Source: Myxococcus fulvus (GTDB lineage Bacteria; Myxococcota; Myxococcia; Myxococcales; Myxococcaceae). Taken from it: a DNA stretch of 64,000 nucleotides. The notes beneath the pieces were generated by a model that made no database searches, had not been told where the DNA came from, and was given only the letters and a program-made list of their open reading frames with translations. Below are positions 60,201-64,000 of the stretch, in pieces (positions within the stretch are counted from its first letter, which is position 1; the number at the start of each line of letters is the position of its first letter). The DNA lies in NCBI RefSeq assembly GCF_900111765.1, contig NZ_FOIB01000011.1:1-64000 (forward strand), given 5' to 3'. The position numbers and the translations under genes are program-made.

Positions 60201-61820
60201 CACCGCGGGGTTGAAGGGCGCGGGCGGCGGGGGGGCGGCTTGGGGAGGAGGCTCGGCGAAGTCGAGGCTGAAGTCCGGCATCGGCGCGGGCGCGGAGGGC
60301 GCGGCGAAGTCGAACGACAGGTCCTGCGGCGGCGCGGCGGGGGCCGGCAGGTCGGCGAAGTCCATCGCGGGCGCGGCGGGCGCCGGCAGGTCGGAGAAGT
60401 CCAACCCGGGGGAGGCCATCGGCGCGGCCGCGAACGGATCCGCGGGCATCGGCAGCTCGGCGAAGTCGAACGACGGGCCACCGTCGGGAGACGGGGGCAT
60501 CGCGAACGGATCCGCGTCAACGGGAGGCTGCGAGTACGCGGGGGGCGGAGGCAGCGCGAACGGGTCGTCGTTGACGGGAGGCTGCGAGTACGCGGGGGGC
60601 GGAGGCAGCGCGAACGGGTCGTCGTTGACGGAGGGCTGCGAGTACGCGGGAGGCGGAGGCAGCGCGAACGGGTCGTCGTTGACAGGCGGCTGCGAGTACG
60701 CGGGAGGCGGGGGCAGCGCGAACGGGTTCGCCTCGACGGGAGCGCTGGCGTGTCCGGGCGCGGGCGTCGGGGGCAGGGCGAAGGCGGTGGCCTCGCCGCT
60801 CGGCGACTCGACGTCGAAGGCGAACGGGTCCGCCTCCGGCTGGGGCTGCGCGGGGACGGGCAGCGAGTCGTCGGAGAAGTCGAAGTCGCGCGCGGTGCCG
60901 AGCGTGTCGGGCTGGCTGAAGGACGAGGACGAGTCCAGGTCCACGGGCGGCGCCAGCGCGTCGTCGGAGAAGTCGAAGTCGCGCGTGCCGTTGGTCCGGG
61001 CGGGCGGGGCGGCCTGCTCCGGGAACGCGGCGTTGGGCATCGGAATGGCCACGACGCGCGTCACGTCGCGGTCCTGGCGTGCCGGCGGCTCCACGTCGTC
61101 GAAGCCCGTGGCGAACGCATCCTCCTGGGGCGCGGCGCCGGGCAGGGGGATGGCATCAACGGCCGAGGTGGCACCGGGCAGCGGAATGGCGGCGGCGTCG
61201 TAACCGAAGGCGTCCTGGGGCGCGGCGCCGGGCAGCGGAATGGCGCCCGTGTCGTAGCCGTAGGGGTCGGCCTGAGGGGCACTGCCGGGCAGTGGAATGG
61301 CGCCGGCGTCGTAGCCGAAGGCGTCCGCCTGAGGCGCGGCGCCAGGCAGCGGAATCGCCCCCCCATCGTAGCCGTAGGGGTCCGCCTGGGGCGCGGCGCC
61401 AGGCAGCGGAATGGCCTCGGGACCCGCACCCATGGCGATGGCACCCGAGGGAGCGGCGCCGGGCAGCGGAATGGCACCGCCGCTGAAGGCATCCGCCTGG
61501 GGCGCGCTGCCGGGGAGCGGAATGGCGCCGGCGTCGTAGCCGAAGCCGCCCGATTGGGGCGCGGCGCCGGGCAGCGGAATGGCCTCGGCGCTGACGCCCA
61601 TGGCGCCGGAGGGCGCTGCGCCAGGGAGGGGAATGGCGGCGGGCGCGCTGGCCTGTCCCGGGAGGGGAATGGCGGCGGCGGGCGCCGGAGCGCTCACGGC
61701 CTCGGCTTTGATGGGGAAGGTGGTCTGGCACCGGGCGCATTTGAGCTTCGCGCCACCCGGGGGGATCCGCTTGTCATCGATGTTGTAATTCGTCTGGCAA
61801 GACGGGCAGGAGACTTTCAT
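57219..61820 (-). CDS. Zinc-ribbon/GYF/TPR membrane protein with peptide repeats
   Basis: A 1533-residue protein. It begins with an MJ0042-type zinc ribbon (CPSCQTNYNIDDKRIPPGG, then CARCQTTF). Next come about a dozen AIPLPGAAPQ-type repeats (61100-61690) and four PFALPPPPAYSQPPVNDD-type repeats (about 60520-60750). A GYF_2-like domain (about residues 610-670, VFGPFDEGVVVKMLEDG) is followed by one membrane helix near 738-755. Some 20 TPR-type units then occupy the rest. Zinc ribbon, GYF and a single membrane helix are also the N-terminal plan of AgmX/GltJ, the gliding-machine inner-membrane protein, but here the periplasmic part is a TPR solenoid. Function unknown; polarity or envelope scaffold likely. 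Confidence 0.8.
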   Translation of the reverse strand: MKVSCPSCQTNYNIDDKRIPPGGAKLKCARCQTTFPIKAEAVSAPAPAAAIPLPGQASAPAAIPLPGAAPSGAMGVSAEAIPLPGAAPQSGGFGYDAGAIPLPGSAPQADAFSGGAIPLPGAAPSGAIAMGAGPEAIPLPGAAPQADPYGYDGGAIPLPGAAPQADAFGYDAGAIPLPGSAPQADPYGYDTGAIPLPGAAPQDAFGYDAAAIPLPGATSAVDAIPLPGAAPQEDAFATGFDDVEPPARQDRDVTRVVAIPMPNAAFPEQAAPPARTNGTRDFDFSDDALAPPVDLDSSSSFSQPDTLGTARDFDFSDDSLPVPAQPQPEADPFAFDVESPSGEATAFALPPTPAPGHASAPVEANPFALPPPPAYSQPPVNDDPFALPPPPAYSQPSVNDDPFALPPPPAYSQPPVNDDPFALPPPPAYSQPPVDADPFAMPPSPDGGPSFDFAELPMPADPFAAAPMASPGLDFSDLPAPAAPAMDFADLPAPAAPPQDLSFDFAAPSAPAPMPDFSLDFAEPPPQAAPPPPAPFNPAVDFGDVDFGSPPPSAAPGIPDSLEFDPTARPADDLEADLSDPLPPPPNAGPADGLEMLSFIDDAAGRDAGAQAGAKVRRFHVRRRSGKVFGPFDEGVVVKMLEDGQLLGNEDVSLDSESWSAIGTIPTFAAAIQRLMEGPAKVVAAAPVAAASDSPSAPTADANGQQANMRRLEQLYEGRMAAVSVVDRSGANEKLKKRVPMFIAAGVGVVLLGIGAGTEFGTRYGAYGRRALFPARVSDGSPQAQLVGQAQQALLQDTFASYKQAHTLSAQALQEKEYPAVRSLWCQSVYYLQRKYAAADASDMARCRDGMADIELLGEKDVDFIKVTASLALTSRQADAALAPLMDAYTREGNQGDLELAFLVAEAQTMKRDFNGAIETLKKVLAADGKSAKAHHALGNLHQAAGRADEAAAAYASALEADRKHASSAVELAAVQLLVRKDAEKGAQSVDEALAEDVQSALGPAELARARGLKGVALFHQHKPKEAEAELKSAMEKDPQSDFLKAQLAHVLRAQRNYEGALPLYTTLASEEGDNLEYADGHITSLVMTGKMQAALDAVQKASQRFPNEARIAYLYGRIEDALDKQSEAEGHYKRAIAADANLVEANLYLGRFYLRQRRNAEARTQLEQAATKAPDVAGVRAGLGELALAENNALLGQQEFERAVQLDPNLADAHLGLSRVALLNGDLEKAQTEANRALELDPHLLKDGRLQRGLVLWRLGKLEEAVAELEKAKGEDPRSTTIPITLGAVLLERGDLPGAESNLGLALSNEPSNHEALYYLALVKAKRLEFTQAMDAMRKAVERAPKRPDYHYAYGVILRDAKQLPDAIREWNTAVELDPANADAHEALGHAHLENSEFDEAIESFEASLKSDPRRTRVLGSIGDAYFNAARWNDAIKRYQTALKADTKLTYVYYKVARAFTEQTQHAKAIDWYRKAADAEPENPMTYYYLGFAYKEKNKRKEAVQAFKDYLVKKPDATDKKDIEEEIYDLQN

Positions 61821-62020
61821 GGGGTTCCTTCGACAGGACCGGCGCGGCGCAGGCTAGCAGAGGCGTTTCCAGCCCGGAAAGAACGCGCAAGCCCGCACTG
61901 AGGGCGTTGTTCCGCCCCCGCCTCCCCAGGCGAGCATCCGAGGGCCCGTTGGCCCCGCGTTCCCGGCACCGCGCGTTCGGCTCCCTCCTCACCGGGAGGA
62001 GGTGGTAGGACCGACCCGGC

Positions 62021-63334
62021 ATGGAACCCATCGTCATCCTCGGAGCGGGGCTCGCGGGCCTGTCCACCGCCCACTTCCTCCAGAAGCCCTGGCGCCTCAT
62101 CGAGAAGTCCGAGCGCGTCGGCGGTCTCATCAAGACCGAGGTCATCGACGGGTGTTATTTCGACCCCACCGGCCACTGGCTCCACCTGCGCGACCCTGAA
62201 ATCCAGGAGCTGGTCAACACGCGGTGGCTGCCGGGGCAGATGGTCCGCATCCAGCGCAAGGCGGGCATCTTCACGCGCGGCGTCTTCACCCGCTTCCCGT
62301 ACCAGGTGAACACGCACGGGCTGCCGCCCGAGGTCGTCTCCGAGAACCTCATCGGCTACGTGGACGCCATCTACGGCGAGAAGGGCCGCGCCCTGCGCGA
62401 GCGCGAGCCCCGCGACTTCGAGGAGTTCATCCTCCGCTACATGGGCGAGGGCTTCGCGAAGAACTTCATGGTGCCCTACAACCAGAAGCTCTGGACGGTG
62501 CACCCGCGCGAGATGTCCGCCGCCTGGGTGGGCCGCTTCGTGCCGCGCCCCTCGCTCAAGGAGGTGGTGGACGGGGCGCTCGGCGCCGGCAGCGACGCGG
62601 TGGGCTACAACGCGTCCTTCCTCTACCCGCGCGAGGGCGGCATCGAGAGCCTGGCGCGCGCCATGCTGCGCGACCTGAAGGGCGGCGAGCTCAGCCTCAA
62701 CACCGAGCCCACCTCCATCGACTGGAAGGCGCGCAAGGTGGTGCTGAACGACGGCAGGACGCTGTCGTACTCGGGCCTCGTCTCCTCCGTGTCCCTGCCG
62801 GGGCTGGTGCGCCTGCTGGCGCAAGGGGCCTCGGGCGTGCCCGACGAAGTGGTCGCCGCGGCGAAGCGCCTTCGCGCCACCACCGTCACCTATGTCGCCG
62901 TGGCCGCGCGCGGGCCCAACCGCCAGCCCTGGCATTGGATCTACCTGCCGGAGCCGGAGTTCCACACGTACCGCATCGGCTCGCCGTCGGCCGTCTACGA
63001 CGCGCTGGCGCCCAAGGACACGTCCACCTTCTACGTGGAGTACAGCCACCACGGCGAGCTGTCCCCGGCCACCGCCGAACAGTACGCGGTGCAGGACCTG
63101 GTCCGCTCCCAGATGATCCACTCCGCGGACGACGTCCTCTTCGCCCAGGCGCGGGAGATTCCCCACGCCTATGTCCTCTACGACGAGGCCTACGGCCCAG
63201 CGAAGGCGGAAATCCTCCGTTTCCTGGAGCACGCCGGCATCCAGACGGCGGGGCGCTACGGGCAGTGGGAGTACTCGTCCATGGAGGACGCCATCCTCGG
63301 TGGGCGGGCGTGTGCCCGGACGCTGAACGGCTGA
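62021..63334 (+). CDS. FAD oxidoreductase, UDP-galactopyranose-mutase/PPO-like
   Basis: A 437-residue flavoprotein starting MEPIVILGAGLAGLSTAHFL, with the dinucleotide motif GAGLAG, then EKSERVGGLIKTE and a conserved GHWLHLRD segment. Tyr-rich YNQKLWTVHPREMSAAWVGRF is very like the body of UDP-galactopyranose mutase and its relatives, as is SFLYPREGGIESLARAM. The FAD tail ends in a SSMEDAILGGRACA motif. It probably acts on a nucleotide sugar or a related precursor. A GT2 gene follows within 90 bp, so a sugar-modification role fits. There are no membrane segments. Confidence 0.8.
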   Translation: MEPIVILGAGLAGLSTAHFLQKPWRLIEKSERVGGLIKTEVIDGCYFDPTGHWLHLRDPEIQELVNTRWLPGQMVRIQRKAGIFTRGVFTRFPYQVNTHGLPPEVVSENLIGYVDAIYGEKGRALREREPRDFEEFILRYMGEGFAKNFMVPYNQKLWTVHPREMSAAWVGRFVPRPSLKEVVDGALGAGSDAVGYNASFLYPREGGIESLARAMLRDLKGGELSLNTEPTSIDWKARKVVLNDGRTLSYSGLVSSVSLPGLVRLLAQGASGVPDEVVAAAKRLRATTVTYVAVAARGPNRQPWHWIYLPEPEFHTYRIGSPSAVYDALAPKDTSTFYVEYSHHGELSPATAEQYAVQDLVRSQMIHSADDVLFAQAREIPHAYVLYDEAYGPAKAEILRFLEHAGIQTAGRYGQWEYSSMEDAILGGRACARTLNG

Positions 63335-63424
63335 CGGACGTCTGCGACTTCCGACGCATCTTGTCGACGGGTGCCGCGCGGCATGCTAGGCGGACCGGAC
63401 TGTCGCTCGTCCGGACGTGATTCC

Positions 63425-64000
63425 ATGGCACCGCACCTGTCCGTCGTCATCCCCGTCTACAACGAGGAGTCCATCATCGCCTCGGCGGCGGAGGAGTTGC
63501 GCCAGGGGCTCGATGCGCGTGGGCTCGACTACGAAATCATCTTCGCGGAGAACGGCTCGAGGGATGCCACCACGAGCATCCTCGACGAACTCTGCGCGAA
63601 GCACCCTCGGATGCGCTGGTTCCACTCCGAGCGTCCCAACTACGGCGTCGCCCTCAAGGCCGGCATCCTCATGGCCCGGGGCACGTACGTCATCTGCGAC
63701 GAAATCGACCTGTGCGACGTCACCTTCTACGACGCGGCGCTGCCGCGGCTGGAGCGGGGTGAGGCGGACATGGTGGTGGGCTCCAAGGCGGCCAAGGGCG
63801 CCAGCGACCAGCGCCCGCTCATCCGCCGCGCGGCCACGCGGGTGCACAACAAGCTGCTCAAGGTGACGCTGGGCTTCCAGGGCACGGATACGCACGGGCT
63901 CAAGGCCTTCCGCCGCGAGGCGCTCCTGCCCGTCATCCAGAAGTGCGTGGTGGACATGGACGTGTTCGCCAGCGAGTTCGTCATCCGTGCGTGGCGCGAG
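63425..64000 (+). CDS. Glycosyltransferase family 2, 5' part
   Basis: The first 192 codons of a GT2 enzyme, cut by the window end. It begins MAPHLSVVIPVYNEESII (GT-A fold), has ENGSRDATTSILDEL, and CDEIDLCD where the DxD metal site is expected. The later VHNKLLKVTLGF and GTDTHGLKAFRREAL resemble dolichol-phosphate-mannose-synthase-type GT2 proteins. ATG 63425 is close to the preceding FAD gene (90 bp), suggesting one pathway. The acceptor is unknown. Confidence 0.85.
   Translation, partial: MAPHLSVVIPVYNEESIIASAAEELRQGLDARGLDYEIIFAENGSRDATTSILDELCAKHPRMRWFHSERPNYGVALKAGILMARGTYVICDEIDLCDVTFYDAALPRLERGEADMVVGSKAAKGASDQRPLIRRAATRVHNKLLKVTLGFQGTDTHGLKAFRREALLPVIQKCVVDMDVFASEFVIRAWRE

Noticed and set aside
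60500..61700. Possible CRISPR array, because of regularly repeated DNA
   Set aside because: The repeats are in frame, encode IPLPG and PPPPAYSQP peptides and have no unique spacers of constant length, so they are coding repeats.
57420..61901. A 1493-codon open frame on the plus strand
   Set aside because: It is antisense to the zinc-ribbon/TPR gene. Its length comes from high GC and the repeats, the translation is low-complexity Arg/Gly/Val, and no domain is seen.

Overview
The window is high-GC bacterial DNA from a gliding myxobacterium (Myxococcaceae-like). The strongest evidence is an adjacent mglB-mglA pair; the 195-residue MglA carries the family's unusual Thr78 in its PM3 motif. Around it lie gliding-type FHA/TonB and TPR envelope genes, a Wza-type exporter with a beta-barrel partner, and a membrane Ser/Thr kinase. 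Nothing was run: calls rest on reading the translations, motifs and gene order.

Region 1 (1-13.5 kb) is a defence island transcribed leftwards. In order of transcription it holds ietA (AAA ATPase), ietS (subtilisin-like protease), a small excisionase-type HTH protein, hsdM, hsdS, hsdR, and a 203-residue protein with a PD-(D/E)xK-like signature. The last four genes are joined by 4-bp ATGA overlaps. An integrase-core transposase follows at 12.2-13.3 kb. Two related 44-bp repeats bracket the island, and the right one ends inside a phage tape-measure gene that is cut there.

Region 2 (13.5-20.3 kb) is a decayed contractile phage-tail or tailocin cluster on the minus strand: sheath fragment, tail tube, a tail assembly protein, a 63-residue protein and a tape-measure fragment. 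A lower-GC, oppositely oriented gene pair of unknown function (15.2-16.7 kb) sits between two tail genes. A complete IS66-type element (17.5-19.9 kb) cuts the sheath gene and lacks an 8-bp target duplication. tRNA-Asn(GTT) marks the edge toward the core chromosome.

Region 3 (20.4-26.7 kb) is a plus-strand run: an RNA m5C methyltransferase, LD-carboxypeptidase, serine hydrolase, Mpl ligase (peptidoglycan recycling), a thioredoxin-fold lipoprotein and an inositol-monophosphatase-family protein.

Region 4 (26.7-41.4 kb, minus strand) holds the exporter pair wzaB/wzpB-like, a cNMP-binding protein, a block of overlapping envelope genes resembling the gltD-E-F-G order of the gliding machinery, and mglBA. 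Between the large TPR gene and the TPR lipoprotein gene is a 100-codon frame made of five 20-codon repeats, coupled to both neighbours by GTGA overlaps.

Region 5 (41.6-47.1 kb, plus strand) encodes an exported protein with a likely barrel, a FecR lipoprotein and a transmembrane kinase with a periplasmic TonB/AgmX-type C-terminus.

Region 6 (47.1-57.1 kb) is mostly information processing: recR, ybaB/ebfC and a dnaX split into two overlapping frames, then an FAD enzyme and a GT22 glycosyltransferase. It ends with SRP RNA, four tRNA-Ser genes covering all serine codons, tadA beside its substrate tRNA-Arg(ACG), and serS.

Region 7 (57.2-64 kb) carries a 1533-residue zinc-ribbon/GYF/TPR membrane protein with long peptide repeats, then an FAD oxidoreductase and the start of a GT2 glycosyltransferase.
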